Shown one piece after another: positions 52,823-62,227 of a DNA stretch of 64,000 nt. The notes under the pieces were generated by a model that had not been told where the DNA came from, did not search any database, and was given only the letters and a program-made list of their open reading frames with translations. The stretch covers positions 2,018,402-2,082,401 of the forward strand of contig CP051233.1 in the NCBI GenBank assembly GCA_017792425.1, in the 5' to 3' direction. Source of the DNA: Thalassovita sp. Its GTDB lineage: Bacteria > Pseudomonadota > Alphaproteobacteria > Rhodobacterales > Rhodobacteraceae. The translations under genes were made by a program, and so were the position numbers. How positions within the stretch are numbered: position 1 is the first letter of the stretch; every line of letters starts with the position of its first letter.

Positions 52823-55117
52823 TCAGGCCATCTGTTTCTGCACCGTTTCCAACAGTTCGTTCAACGAAAACGGCTTGGGCAGAAACACGGAATTCCCAAC
52901 CGGATCCGCGTTGTCGCCAAGGGCGTCCTCGGCATAGCCCGACATAAACACCACCCGCACATTCGGTCGATCCTGGCGCGCCTTTCTGACCCAGCTTGGC
53001 CCGTCCATTCCCGGCATGATCACATCGGTTACGAACAGATCAATCTCCAGCCCCTCGTTCTGCAGCAACTCCATCGCTTCCTCGCCAGAGCCCGCCTCGA
53101 CGACGGAATAGCCGCGCAATTTCAGCGCACGTGACGCGAAAGCACGCACCGGGGCCTCGTCCTCGACCAGCAGCACAACGCCTTCTTCACGGTTCAGCCG
53201 CTGTTTCGGCGGCGGTGTCTGGGGTGGCGCGGTCAGTTCTTCCCGCGTGGCCAGATGCACCGGGAACATCAGCGAAAACTCTGCGCCTTTGTCCACCTCG
53301 CTGTCTACAAAAATATACCCGCCGCTCTGTTTCACGATCCCATAGGCCGTGGACAAGCCCAGACCGGTGCCTTCCCCCTGTCGTTTGGTGGTGAAGAAAG
53401 GCTCGAATATCTTCTGCAGCTTGTCCGCGGGTATCCCGCATCCCTGATCGCTGACACGGATCACGACGTAGTCCCCCGGCGGTACGGTCGCGCGGTCGCG
53501 TTCCAGCGCCACCGCCAGATGGTGGTTTCCGGTTTCGATCCTGATTTCCCCGCCGCCGGGCATCGCATCGCGCGCATTGACGACAAGGTTCATAAGAACT
53601 TGTTCCAGCTGCCGCTTGTCCGCCCTGATGGTTTTCAATACCGGGTCGTGATTCAGGGACAAGGACACTTTTTCGCCGACCAGCCTGTTCAACAGATGGG
53701 TCAGATCCGCCAAGGTTTCACGGACATCCAGAACCTCTGGGCGCAGGGTCTGTTTTCTGGAAAAGGCCAGCAATTGCCCAACCAGCGCCGCCGCACGGTT
53801 CGCGTTCTGGGAAATCTGCGCCAAGTCCGCGAAATCGGAATCGCCATGGTCGTGCCGCAGCATCAACAAATCGCAATGCCCCGATATCGCGGTCAGCAGA
53901 TTGTTGAAATCATGGGCGATACCCCCGGCCAGTTCGCCGATTGCCTGCATTTTCTGGCTCTGGACGAATTGTGCTTCCAGTGTTTTCAGCTCTGTCGCGT
54001 CATGCAGCACGGCGATCAGAAAGGTCTTGCCTTCTTCCTTGACCCGTTCCAGCGACACCTGGATGAACACGTCCGCATCGCTGGACCTAAGCCGCAGAAA
54101 TTCGGACTTGTTCAGCCCCCGCCCCTGTAGCGCGTCCTCCAGCCAGTCCGTAATCGAACGTCCCAGCCCCTCCAGCCGGCTTTGCAAAGTGACGCCACCT
54201 GTGCTGGACAGCCCCAAAAGCGTTCGCGCAAGCCTGTTGGATTGGTCAATCTCTCCGCCCGGACCCAGGCGCAGGACGGCCACCGGCAACCCCTCGAACG
54301 AGGGCTGGTCCGTGCGCAGCTCGGTCTGTTCGGTGGGTATGAAATGGATTTCCTGCTTCCCGGTAGCAGAGCGGGATTCCACCACGAAACATCTGCGTCT
54401 TTCCCCGTCCAGCCGGGCGCTGCAAACTTGTCCGCTGCGCAGGGGCAGGTCCGGGAACAGCTCTGTCAGGGTCCGCGCCCGCCCGCCGGCGACGGCGCGG
54501 GCGGCTTCGTTCATGGACAGGACAGTTCCGGCGCGTCCGACCGTGACCCGCGGAAAAGGGCTTGGGTCACCCGCCCGGGCCGCGATATCCTGAATATCCT
54601 CGATCCGCCAGGCCAAGCCGCCAGCCCCCAGCGAGGTGACAGAGAGGCGCACGCGTCCGCGACGGGTCAGCAACTCCTCGAACCCGCCACCGGTCCCTTC
54701 CGCCCGTATTTGCAGTCGGCGCAGGGTGGTGCGCGGGTTGGGTAGGATATCGCACAGCGCATTCGCCAAGGTCAGACCGCTGGCCGGGTTCATTCGCTGT
54801 ACGGCGCTGCGCCCCGCAAACCGAATTATCCCAAGCTCGTCGGTGAGGAAACACAACGCAGGATCATTGTTCAGGAATTCAATCGCCATCGCGCGGCGCA
54901 GGGTCAGGGTTCGGGTGACCAGCCATCGCCGAACCCAAACCACGACCGCAGCGCAAAACAATCCGATACCGGCGGCAATCAGCACCGGCGTTGTCAGATC
55001 GTGCCGCACCTGCAGCCCGGCCAGAAGCAGCGCCCCCCCGAAAGCCAGCAGGGCAACAGCCCTGACGCTGCCCGAAGGGGGCTGCCCCGATGGCCCGTCC
55101 TGATCGGCGATCGTCAT
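52823..55117 (-). CDS. cckA: cell-cycle hybrid histidine kinase CckA
   Basis: This 764-residue hybrid kinase has two N-terminal membrane helices (about 19-36 and 43-62), PAS-like regions (about 80-380), a histidine-kinase core with His402 in GGIAHDFNNLLTAISGHCDLL, an ATPase domain (N515 in LMNLVVNARDAMPGG, and GEGTGLGLSTAYGIV), and a C-terminal receiver (phospho-Asp D698, Lys748). This architecture and the H-box match CckA, which passes phosphate through ChpT to CtrA. A CtrA-type site lies 48 bases upstream. The ATG at 55117 gives the full set of domains. Confidence 0.93.
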   Translation of the reverse strand: MTIADQDGPSGQPPSGSVRAVALLAFGGALLLAGLQVRHDLTTPVLIAAGIGLFCAAVVVWVRRWLVTRTLTLRRAMAIEFLNNDPALCFLTDELGIIRFAGRSAVQRMNPASGLTLANALCDILPNPRTTLRRLQIRAEGTGGGFEELLTRRGRVRLSVTSLGAGGLAWRIEDIQDIAARAGDPSPFPRVTVGRAGTVLSMNEAARAVAGGRARTLTELFPDLPLRSGQVCSARLDGERRRCFVVESRSATGKQEIHFIPTEQTELRTDQPSFEGLPVAVLRLGPGGEIDQSNRLARTLLGLSSTGGVTLQSRLEGLGRSITDWLEDALQGRGLNKSEFLRLRSSDADVFIQVSLERVKEEGKTFLIAVLHDATELKTLEAQFVQSQKMQAIGELAGGIAHDFNNLLTAISGHCDLLMLRHDHGDSDFADLAQISQNANRAAALVGQLLAFSRKQTLRPEVLDVRETLADLTHLLNRLVGEKVSLSLNHDPVLKTIRADKRQLEQVLMNLVVNARDAMPGGGEIRIETGNHHLAVALERDRATVPPGDYVVIRVSDQGCGIPADKLQKIFEPFFTTKRQGEGTGLGLSTAYGIVKQSGGYIFVDSEVDKGAEFSLMFPVHLATREELTAPPQTPPPKQRLNREEGVVLLVEDEAPVRAFASRALKLRGYSVVEAGSGEEAMELLQNEGLEIDLFVTDVIMPGMDGPSWVRKARQDRPNVRVVFMSGYAEDALGDNADPVGNSVFLPKPFSLNELLETVQKQMA

Positions 55118-55164
55118 TAGCGTCTTCCCGCAGTTGATTCCCGCCCAGTGTGAGGGATGCGGGG

Positions 55165-55180
55165 TTAACCGACGCTTAAC
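55165..55180. promoter_or_regulatory. CtrA-type box TTAA-N7-TTAAC upstream of cckA
   Basis: TTAACCGACGCTTAAC matches the full CtrA site TTAA-N7-TTAA in both directions. It lies 48 bases before the cckA start. Confidence 0.7.
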
Positions 55181-55188
55181 AGGCGCCT

Positions 55189-55219
55189 ATACGCCTTATA
55201 GTTGCATTATAAGGTGTAT
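55189..55219 (-). terminator. inverted repeat spanning the rsmB stop codon
   Basis: Twelve-base arms ATACGCCTTATA (55189-55200) and TATAAGGTGTAT (55208-55219), one mismatch, 7-base loop. The right arm includes part of the rsmB stop codon (55207-55209) and its last codons. It is A+T-rich and lacks a U-tract, so it may be a transcript-end stabiliser or a protein site rather than a classic terminator. Confidence 0.45.
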
Positions 55220-56376
55220 CGGGTCAAGCATGCCGCGAAGAAACCATCGCCTTCTGAACCGGGTGTCCACTGCCGCGCCCAATCGCACCGCCACCCCGGA
55301 TGACGGGACAGGAAGGCGGCCACGCGGTCATCATTCTCGGCGCGCAGCACAGAGCAGGTGGCGTAGATCAGAACGCCATTTTCGGCGACAAGTTGTTGTG
55401 TTTCATCCATAATAAAATCTTGTTGCACATTCAGATCGGACAGCGTCGCAGGGGATAGCGCCCATTTTCCCTCTGGCGATCTGCGCCAGGATCCGCTGCC
55501 GGAACAGGGAACATCGCACAGCACCAGATCATAAGGGGCGTGGTCAGCCACCTCTGAGTGGCTTAACAACCTGACAGAGAGTCCGGCGCGGTCCGCCCGG
55601 TTCGGCAGGTCGTTCATGCGCTGAAAATTCGCGTCGTGGGCAAAATATGTTCCCGCGCAGCGGCCCGCCATCGCCAGGGTTTTCCCCCCGCCACCGGCGC
55701 AATAGTCCAGCACTTTCATCCCCTGCCGCAAGGGCAGGCTGTCCACCACCGCCTGCGACGCCCCGTCCTGCAATTCCACGATGCCGTCCAGATAGGGCGC
55801 GGAACCGTTGATCCGGCGGGGGCCGTCAGTGACCAGCAACGCCGTTTCGGACACGGTCGCGGGCTGTGCGGTCACACCAGCCTGGGCAAGCGCCGCAATC
55901 GCCTGATCGCGGGTCGCCTTGCGCAGGTTCACCCGCAGCATCACCGGGGCGCGTGCCCGCAGGGTCTGGGCGACGGTTTCAGCCTCTGGCCCCAGCGACT
56001 CCCGGAACAGCGGCGCGATCCAGTCAGGAAGGTCCAGCGCCTCCGCTCCGGCAGGTGCCGCTCCTGCTGCCGCTTCGGTCGCTTCCAGCGGCGCGGGTGC
56101 ATGGCCGAAGCCGGTGAAAATGTCGGCCGGATCGCGCCCCTGGGCCCGCAGCATGCCGATCATCAGGCCGCGCCCGGTCATCGCGCCCCCAAGCGCGGCA
56201 AAGGACCGTTTGCACCGTAAGGCGTCAAACACATGATCCCGGATCGCCGCACGATCCTTGGACCCGGCAAACCGAGACCGCCGCGCCCAGCCGGTCAGCG
56301 CCTTTTCGGCAGGCTCGCCCGCCAGCACGGTATCCAGCAGGTCCGCTGCTGTTGCTATCCGGGCCTCGGGCGTCAT
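55207..56376 (-). CDS. RsmB/NOP-family rRNA (cytosine-5) methyltransferase
   Basis: This 389-residue SAM-dependent RNA m5C methyltransferase has the SAM motif LDYCAGGGGKTLAMAG near residue 218, the catalytic pair of cysteines in DVPCSGSGSWRR and IYATCSVLRAEND, and a late FAACLTR. An N-terminal region with AIRDHVFDALRCKRSFAALG fits the RsmB/Sun NusB-like extension, so it probably methylates 16S rRNA. Gene symbol is left open because the exact position is not shown. Confidence 0.9.
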   Translation of the reverse strand: MTPEARIATAADLLDTVLAGEPAEKALTGWARRSRFAGSKDRAAIRDHVFDALRCKRSFAALGGAMTGRGLMIGMLRAQGRDPADIFTGFGHAPAPLEATEAAAGAAPAGAEALDLPDWIAPLFRESLGPEAETVAQTLRARAPVMLRVNLRKATRDQAIAALAQAGVTAQPATVSETALLVTDGPRRINGSAPYLDGIVELQDGASQAVVDSLPLRQGMKVLDYCAGGGGKTLAMAGRCAGTYFAHDANFQRMNDLPNRADRAGLSVRLLSHSEVADHAPYDLVLCDVPCSGSGSWRRSPEGKWALSPATLSDLNVQQDFIMDETQQLVAENGVLIYATCSVLRAENDDRVAAFLSRHPGWRCDWARQWTPGSEGDGFFAACLTRYTL

Positions 56377-56414
56377 CGTATTACCTCAGCTTCGGCGCGT
56401 AAGTGGCTGAAAAG

Positions 56415-57863
56415 TCATCCAACCCGATAGTTCGGGCTTTCGCGAGTGATCTGCACGTCATGGACATGGCTTTCGGTCAGACCCGCGTTGGTGATCTTCA
56501 CGAACTGGCAATTCTTGCGCATTTCCTCGACCGTGGCGTTGCCGGTATAGCCCATCGCCGCGCGCAGACCGCCGACCAGTTGGTGAATGACGGTGTTGGC
56601 CGGACCCTTGTAGGGCACCTGGCCCTCGATCCCCTCGGGGACCAGCTTGTCGCTGGCCGCGTCCTTCTGGAAATACCGGTCGGCAGAGCCACGCGCCATC
56701 GCGCCCAGGCTGCCCATACCGCGATAGGACTTGAACGAGCGCCCCTGGTACAGGATCACCTCGCCCGGCGATTCATCGGTGCCGGCGATCATGCTGCCAA
56801 CCATCGCGCAGGACGCACCCGCCGCGATCGCCTTGGCGAAATCGCCAGAAAACTTGATGCCGCCATCTGCGATGACCGGCGTATCGCCCGCCGCCTTGGC
56901 GCAATCGTTGATCGCGGTCAGCTGGGGCACACCGACACCGGCCACCATCCGCGTGGTGCAGATGGACCCCGGCCCGATTCCAACCTTTACCGCATCCGCC
57001 CCGGCGTCGATCAGCGCCTTGGTTGCCTCGGCGGTGGCCACGTTGCCCGCGATCACCTGTACCTCGTTGGACAGCGCCTTGGCGCGCTTCACCGCTTCCA
57101 GCACGCCCGCGGAATGCCCGTGCGCGGTGTCCACCACCAGCACGTCCACCCCGGCATCCACCAACGCGGCAGAGCGTTCATAGCCAGCATCCCCTACCCC
57201 CGTCGCCGCCGCAACGCGCAGGCGGCCCAGCCCGTCCTTGCAGGCGGTCGGGTTCAGCACGGCTTTTTCGGTGTCCTTCAGCGTCAACAGCCCGGTCAGT
57301 TTGCCCTTGCCATCATGCACCAGCAGCTTTTCGATCCGGCGCGCCTTCATCAGGCTTTTGGCCTCGTCCAGATCGGCAGGTTCGGCCAGCATCGCCAGGT
57401 TGTTGCTGGTCATCATCGCGGAAACCGGCATGTCATCGGAACTGGCGAACCGCATGTCCCGGTTCGTCAGGATGCCCACGACCAGCCCGTTGTCATCCAC
57501 GACCGGAAAGCCGGTAAAGTTGAAACGTTCCACCAGCTCCTTGGCGTCGGCCAGGGTCTGATCCACCCGCAGCGTCACCGGGTTATACACGATCCCGGAT
57601 TCAAATCGTTTGACCCGGCGCACTTCCTGCGCCTGCTGTTCGACTGTCAGGTTCTTGTGGATCACGCCCATGCCACCCGCCTGTGCCATGGCGATGGCCA
57701 TGCGCGCCTCGGTCACGGTGTCCATTGCCGAACTCAGCAGCGGGATGTTCAGCTTGATCGACCGCGTGACGCGCGTACGGGTATCCGCCGTGGACGGCAG
57801 AACACTGGACGCGGCGGGAACCAGAAGAACATCATCGAAGGTAAGGGCCTCACGAATTTCCAT
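56415..57863 (-). CDS. guaB: IMP dehydrogenase
   Basis: This 482-residue enzyme oxidises IMP to XMP with NAD in guanine nucleotide synthesis. The catalytic cysteine is C302 in GIGPGSICTTRMVAGVG. A CBS pair occupies about residues 92-205, and AMDTVTEARMAIAMAQAGGMGVIHKN and YRGMGSLGAMARGSADRYFQ are typical. ATG 57863 (MEIREALTFDDVLLVPAASSVLPS) matches the family start. It is divergent from the crotonase gene across 164 bases with nothing else recognised. Confidence 0.98.
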   Translation of the reverse strand: MEIREALTFDDVLLVPAASSVLPSTADTRTRVTRSIKLNIPLLSSAMDTVTEARMAIAMAQAGGMGVIHKNLTVEQQAQEVRRVKRFESGIVYNPVTLRVDQTLADAKELVERFNFTGFPVVDDNGLVVGILTNRDMRFASSDDMPVSAMMTSNNLAMLAEPADLDEAKSLMKARRIEKLLVHDGKGKLTGLLTLKDTEKAVLNPTACKDGLGRLRVAAATGVGDAGYERSAALVDAGVDVLVVDTAHGHSAGVLEAVKRAKALSNEVQVIAGNVATAEATKALIDAGADAVKVGIGPGSICTTRMVAGVGVPQLTAINDCAKAAGDTPVIADGGIKFSGDFAKAIAAGASCAMVGSMIAGTDESPGEVILYQGRSFKSYRGMGSLGAMARGSADRYFQKDAASDKLVPEGIEGQVPYKGPANTVIHQLVGGLRAAMGYTGNATVEEMRKNCQFVKITNAGLTESHVHDVQITRESPNYRVG

Positions 57864-58027
57864 TGGCAGGACTCCGGCTGAATGGGGATCGGTGTTGGCA
57901 CGTCCCTTTCTCATGGATCGGCGCGAATGAAAACCCCTAAACGGGACGATGCGTCACCAACCGCCTGCGCTCTTGGCAGATGCCTTCATCCACGTCACGC
58001 TGATGAAAACCGGGAAAGGAGACCGAA

Positions 58028-58885
58028 ATGACCAAGGTGCTGTACAAAAAGGACGGGCGCATTGCCCGCATCACCCTGAACCGCCCAGAGGTGATGAACG
58101 CCATCGACGACGAACTGCCTCACCTGCTGGCCGCTGCCGTCGCGCAGGCCGATGCCGATCCCGGCGTCCACCTGATGGTGTTATCCGGCAACGGTCCCGC
58201 CTTCTGCGCCGGATACGACCTGACCTACTATGCCGAGGGCAACGGCAATGGCCAGGCCACGCAGGATATGCCGTGGGATCCGATCCGGGACTATGCCTTC
58301 ATGTGGAAGAACACGCAGGCGTTCATGTCACTGTTCCGCGCTCTGAAACCGGTGATCTGCAAGGTCCACGGCTTTGCCGTCGCTGGCGGCTCCGACATCG
58401 CGCTGTGTTCCGATCTGGTGTTCATGCAGGACACCGCCCAGATCGGCTATATGCCCGCCCGCGTCTGGGGCTGCCCCACCACCGCCATGTGGGTCTATCG
58501 TCTGGGCGCGGAAAAAGCCAAGCGGATGCTGTTCACCGGCGACAAGATCACCGGAACAGAGGCCGAAGCGATGGGTCTGATCCTGAAGGCCGTTCCCGGG
58601 GAACTGCTGGACGACGCCGTTGAAACCATGGCGCAGCGCATGGCGACGGTCCCGGTCAATCAGTTGGTGATGCAGAAGATGGTGATCAACCAGGCGATCG
58701 AGCAGACCGGCCTGATGAACACCCAGCGTCTGGCCACCATCTTTGACGGCATCACCCGCCACTCGCCCGAGGGGATAAACTTCAAGGACCGGGCCGAGCA
58801 GGTGGGCTGGAAACGTGCTGTCCACGAACGCGACACCGGAACATACGACTGGACCCTGAACCGCCCCATCAACCCCGAATCCTGA
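58028..58885 (+). CDS. crotonase/enoyl-CoA hydratase family protein
   Basis: This 285-residue crotonase-fold enzyme shows ARITLNRPEVMNAIDDELPHLLAAA at the start, an oxyanion-hole stretch LSGNGPAFCAGYDLTYY, and the second CoA/oxyanion segment KVHGFAVAGGSDIALCSDLVF. The reaction may be hydration, isomerisation or C-C cleavage of an acyl-CoA. The glutamate pair of true hydratases is not clearly present (GCPTTAMWV where hydratases have GG...), so the precise chemistry is uncertain. AAAGGAGA precedes the ATG. Confidence 0.87.
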   Translation: MTKVLYKKDGRIARITLNRPEVMNAIDDELPHLLAAAVAQADADPGVHLMVLSGNGPAFCAGYDLTYYAEGNGNGQATQDMPWDPIRDYAFMWKNTQAFMSLFRALKPVICKVHGFAVAGGSDIALCSDLVFMQDTAQIGYMPARVWGCPTTAMWVYRLGAEKAKRMLFTGDKITGTEAEAMGLILKAVPGELLDDAVETMAQRMATVPVNQLVMQKMVINQAIEQTGLMNTQRLATIFDGITRHSPEGINFKDRAEQVGWKRAVHERDTGTYDWTLNRPINPES

Positions 58886-58974
58886 CGCCGGTATTGGCTG
58901 CAAACGGGTCGCAGCGCAGCATTGTGCCGTACCCCGCACCGGGCCATGCTGGCCCCAATCGACAGGAGGCGCGT

Positions 58975-59931
58975 ATGGCACATGGCTACGACACCGGCAG
59001 GCTGAACCTGCCCTTCGTGGGGATTTCCACCTTTGGCAAGCGCCCCTATCAGCCCGATTGGGACAAGGTGCAGGCGGATATCGCCATTATCGGCGCACCC
59101 TTCGATTTCGGCACCCAGTACCGCGCCGGGGCGCGGTTCGGCCCGCGTGCCGTGCGCGAGGCCTCCACCCTGTTTTCTTTCGGCCACGCCGGGGCCTACG
59201 ATCACGAGGACGACGCCACCTATCTGCCCGCCGCGGTCAGGATCGTCGATATGGGCGACGCCGACATCGTCCACACCGACACGGAAAAATCCCACGCCAA
59301 TATCGAAACCGCCGTGCGCGCCGCGCTGAAGGCGGGCGCCCTGCCCGTCACCATCGGCGGCGATCATTCCGTCAACATTCCCTGCATCAACGCTTTCGAC
59401 GATCAGGGCGACATCCACATCCTGCAGATCGACGCGCATCTCGATTTTGTCGATGAACGCCACGGCGTGCGAAACGGTCACGGCAACCCGATGCGTCGCG
59501 CGGCGGAAAAACCCTATGTCACCGGCCTGACCCAGGTCGGCATCCGCAACGTGTCGTCAACGGCGCGCGAGGGCTACGCAGACGCCCGGCGCATGGGGTC
59601 GGACATCCTGTCGGTGCGGCAGGCCCGCGCGCTGGGTGCGCAAGCGCTGGCCGCCCGCATCCCTGAAGGCGCCCGCGTCTACATCACGCTGGACATTGAC
59701 GGCTTCTGCCCCTCGATCGCGCCGGGCACCGGCACCCCCAGCCACGGCGGCTTTCTTTATTACGAGGTGCTGGAACTGTTCCAGCAGGTCGCCCGCACCC
59801 ATGACATCGTCGGCATCGATCTGGTCGAAGTCGCCCCGGACTACGACCACGCGGGCATGACCGCCATCCTCGCCGCACAAGTCCTGCTGAACACGCTCGG
59901 CTTCATCTTTCATACGCGCGGTTTCCGTTAA
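58975..59931 (+). CDS. agmatinase/arginase-family ureohydrolase
   Basis: This 318-residue ureohydrolase has all manganese-binding motifs: TIGGDHSVN, QIDAHLDFVDERHG and LDIDGFCPSIAPGTGTPSHGG. Family members cut guanidino compounds to urea and an amine. It most resembles bacterial agmatinase (SpeB) in length and N-terminus (AIIGAPFDFGTQYRAGARFGPRAVREAS), but guanidinobutyrase cannot be excluded. A strong ACAGGAGG precedes the ATG. No arginine decarboxylase gene is nearby. Confidence 0.9.
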   Translation: MAHGYDTGRLNLPFVGISTFGKRPYQPDWDKVQADIAIIGAPFDFGTQYRAGARFGPRAVREASTLFSFGHAGAYDHEDDATYLPAAVRIVDMGDADIVHTDTEKSHANIETAVRAALKAGALPVTIGGDHSVNIPCINAFDDQGDIHILQIDAHLDFVDERHGVRNGHGNPMRRAAEKPYVTGLTQVGIRNVSSTAREGYADARRMGSDILSVRQARALGAQALAARIPEGARVYITLDIDGFCPSIAPGTGTPSHGGFLYYEVLELFQQVARTHDIVGIDLVEVAPDYDHAGMTAILAAQVLLNTLGFIFHTRGFR

Positions 59932-59959
59932 CCGGGCAGTAAGGTTAACGCCCTCCCAT

Positions 59960-59996
59960 TTCATCTTGCAGAAAAATACTCCCGCCGGAGGCTCCC
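59960..59996 (-). repeat. dispersed repeat, type B, copy 2
   Basis: On the minus strand it reads CCTCCGGCGGGAGTATTTTT-CTGCAAGATGAA. The core GAGTATTT...GCAAGATGAA matches 26974-26994. It lies in the 187-bp gap between the agmatinase-family and RACo-like genes, which holds no other feature I recognise. Confidence 0.55.
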
Positions 59997-60118
59997 CAAC
60001 CCACCGCCCCGCGCGACGTCCGCCCATGACGCGCCTTGGCGCGGAAATGCCGCTTCCCGTCTTTCCTTCACCGCGCGATGCCCTATGCTCCGCCCGAAAC
60101 GCGCACAGGACTGACCAG

Positions 60119-62152
60119 ATGACCGACCCTCTCGTGATTTTCACCCCTTCGGGCAAACGCGGCCACTTCCCGGTAGGAACGCCGGTGCTGACCGCCGCCC
60201 GGCAGTTGGGGGTGGACCTGGATTCAGTCTGCGGCGGGCGCGGAATCTGCTCGAAATGCCAGATTACCCCGTCCTATGGTGAATTTCCCAAACATGGGGT
60301 CACCGTCGCCGACACCGCCCTGTCGGACTGGAACAGCGTGGAACAACGCTACCAGGACAAGCGCGGCCTGAAACCCGGCCGCCGTCTGGGCTGCCAGGCC
60401 ACGATCCAGGGCGATGTGGTGATTGACGTCCCCCCCGAATCCCAGGTTCACAAGCAGGTGATCCGCAAGGCCGCCACCGCCCGCCCGATCACGATGGACC
60501 CCGCCACGCGCCTGTTCTTTGTCGAGGTCGCCCAGCCCGACATGCACACCCCCACCGGCGATTTCGAGCGGCTCAAACGCGCCCTGAAGGACCAGTGGGA
60601 CATTGCTGACCTGCGTGCCGATCTGTCGGTGCTGTCCAAACTCCAGCCCGCCCTGCGCAAGGGCAACTGGCAGGTCACCGTCGCCTTGCATCACGATCAC
60701 AACAAAGGCCCCGCACAGATCACCGAAATCTGGCCCGGCCTGCATGAAAAAGGTCTTTTCGGGTTGGCGATTGATCTGGGCTCCACCACGATCGCCGCGC
60801 ATCTGTGCGATCTGCAAACCGGGGCGGTGATCGCCTCGTCGGGCCTGATGAACCCGCAGATTCGCTTCGGCGAAGACCTGATGAGCCGGGTTTCCTACGC
60901 CATGATGAATCCCGGCGGGGACCGCGAAATGACAACCGCCGTGCGCAGCGCGCTCAATGATCTGGCCGCGTCGCTGGCGCAAGAGGCGCAGATCGACCCC
61001 GCTCTGCTGGTCGAGGCGACATTCGTCTGCAACCCGGTCATGCACCACCTGCTGCTGGGCATTGACCCGGTGGAACTGGGTCAGGCGCCCTTTGCGCTGG
61101 CGACCTCGGACAGCCTGTCGCTGCCCGCCGCGCAACTGGATCTGACTGCGCTGAACCCGCGCGCGCAGGTCTATGTCCTGCCCTGTATCGCGGGCCATGT
61201 AGGGGCCGATGCTGCGGCCGTCGCCCTGTCCGAAGAACCGCATAAATCCAAGGATCTGGCGCTGATCGTCGATGTCGGCACAAATGCGGAAATCCTGCTG
61301 GGCAACGAAACCCGCGTGCTGGCCTGCTCCTCTCCCACCGGCCCTGCCTTCGAAGGCGCCCAGATCAGTTCCGGCCAACGCGCTGCCCCCGGTGCGATCG
61401 AACGGCTGGAAATCGACCCCGCCACCAAAGAACCCCGCTTCCGCATCATCGGTGTGGATCTGTGGTCCGACGATCCGGGGTTCCCCGAAGCCGCCGCCGC
61501 GACCGGGATCACCGGCATTTGCGGGTCCGGCATTATCGAAGCCGTGGCCGAAATGCGTATGGCTGGGCTTCTGGACGCCTCTGGCCTGATCGGATCGGCT
61601 GAACAAACCGGCACATCCCGCTGCATTCCGCAGGGGCGCACCCATACCTATGTGATCTGGGATGGCACCACCGACGGCGGCCCCCTGATCAGCGTGACCC
61701 AGGGTGACATCCGCGCGATCCAACTGGCGAAATCGGCACTTTATGCCGGGGCGCGCCTGCTGATGGATGAAATGGGCGTGGACACCGTGGACCGCGTCGT
61801 GCTGGCCGGGGCCTTCGGCGCGCATATCAGCCCCAAACACGCGCTGGTGCTTGGCATGATCCCGGATGTGCCGCTGGACAAGGTGCAAAGCGCGGGCAAC
61901 GCCGCCGGAACCGGCGCGCGGATCGCGCTCTGCAACATCGCCGCCCGGGCCGAGGTTGAACGGACCGTCCACCACATCACCAAGGTCGAAACCGCGATCG
62001 AGCCGCGCTTTCAGGAACATTTCGTCGCCGCAAACGCGATTCCGCACGCCACGGCCCCGTTCCCGGAACTGGCCCGGATCGTCACCCTGCCCCAGGTCAG
62101 CTTCAACATCAAAACCGAAGGCGGGGCCGGGGGGCGCCGTCGCCGCCGGTAG
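60119..62152 (+). CDS. ASKHA-domain protein, RACo-like corrinoid-protein activator
   Basis: This 677-residue protein joins an N-terminal [2Fe-2S] ferredoxin domain (C38, C44, C47 and C92 in SVCGGRGICSKC and LGCQATI) to a large ASKHA ATPase with FGLAIDLGSTTIAAHLCD near residue 216 and VDVGTNAEILLG near 383. That layout matches RACo (DUF4445), which reduces corrinoid methyltransferase proteins back to Co(I) with ATP. ATG 60119 is preceded by CACAGGA. The C-terminus ends in a run of arginines. No corrinoid protein gene is in the window. Confidence 0.88.
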   Translation: MTDPLVIFTPSGKRGHFPVGTPVLTAARQLGVDLDSVCGGRGICSKCQITPSYGEFPKHGVTVADTALSDWNSVEQRYQDKRGLKPGRRLGCQATIQGDVVIDVPPESQVHKQVIRKAATARPITMDPATRLFFVEVAQPDMHTPTGDFERLKRALKDQWDIADLRADLSVLSKLQPALRKGNWQVTVALHHDHNKGPAQITEIWPGLHEKGLFGLAIDLGSTTIAAHLCDLQTGAVIASSGLMNPQIRFGEDLMSRVSYAMMNPGGDREMTTAVRSALNDLAASLAQEAQIDPALLVEATFVCNPVMHHLLLGIDPVELGQAPFALATSDSLSLPAAQLDLTALNPRAQVYVLPCIAGHVGADAAAVALSEEPHKSKDLALIVDVGTNAEILLGNETRVLACSSPTGPAFEGAQISSGQRAAPGAIERLEIDPATKEPRFRIIGVDLWSDDPGFPEAAAATGITGICGSGIIEAVAEMRMAGLLDASGLIGSAEQTGTSRCIPQGRTHTYVIWDGTTDGGPLISVTQGDIRAIQLAKSALYAGARLLMDEMGVDTVDRVVLAGAFGAHISPKHALVLGMIPDVPLDKVQSAGNAAGTGARIALCNIAARAEVERTVHHITKVETAIEPRFQEHFVAANAIPHATAPFPELARIVTLPQVSFNIKTEGGAGGRRRRR

Positions 62153-62227
62153 GGGTTTTCTTCACCTGTTAACTGGCATAGCCTGCTTCTGTCCGCCCGT
62201 GACGACGGATCAGGAACAGGACGTCTC

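Noticed and set aside
60224..62047. A 607-codon minus-strand frame opposite the RACo-like gene
   Set aside because: Shadow frame; the plus-strand frame holds the ferredoxin cysteines and ASKHA motifs.
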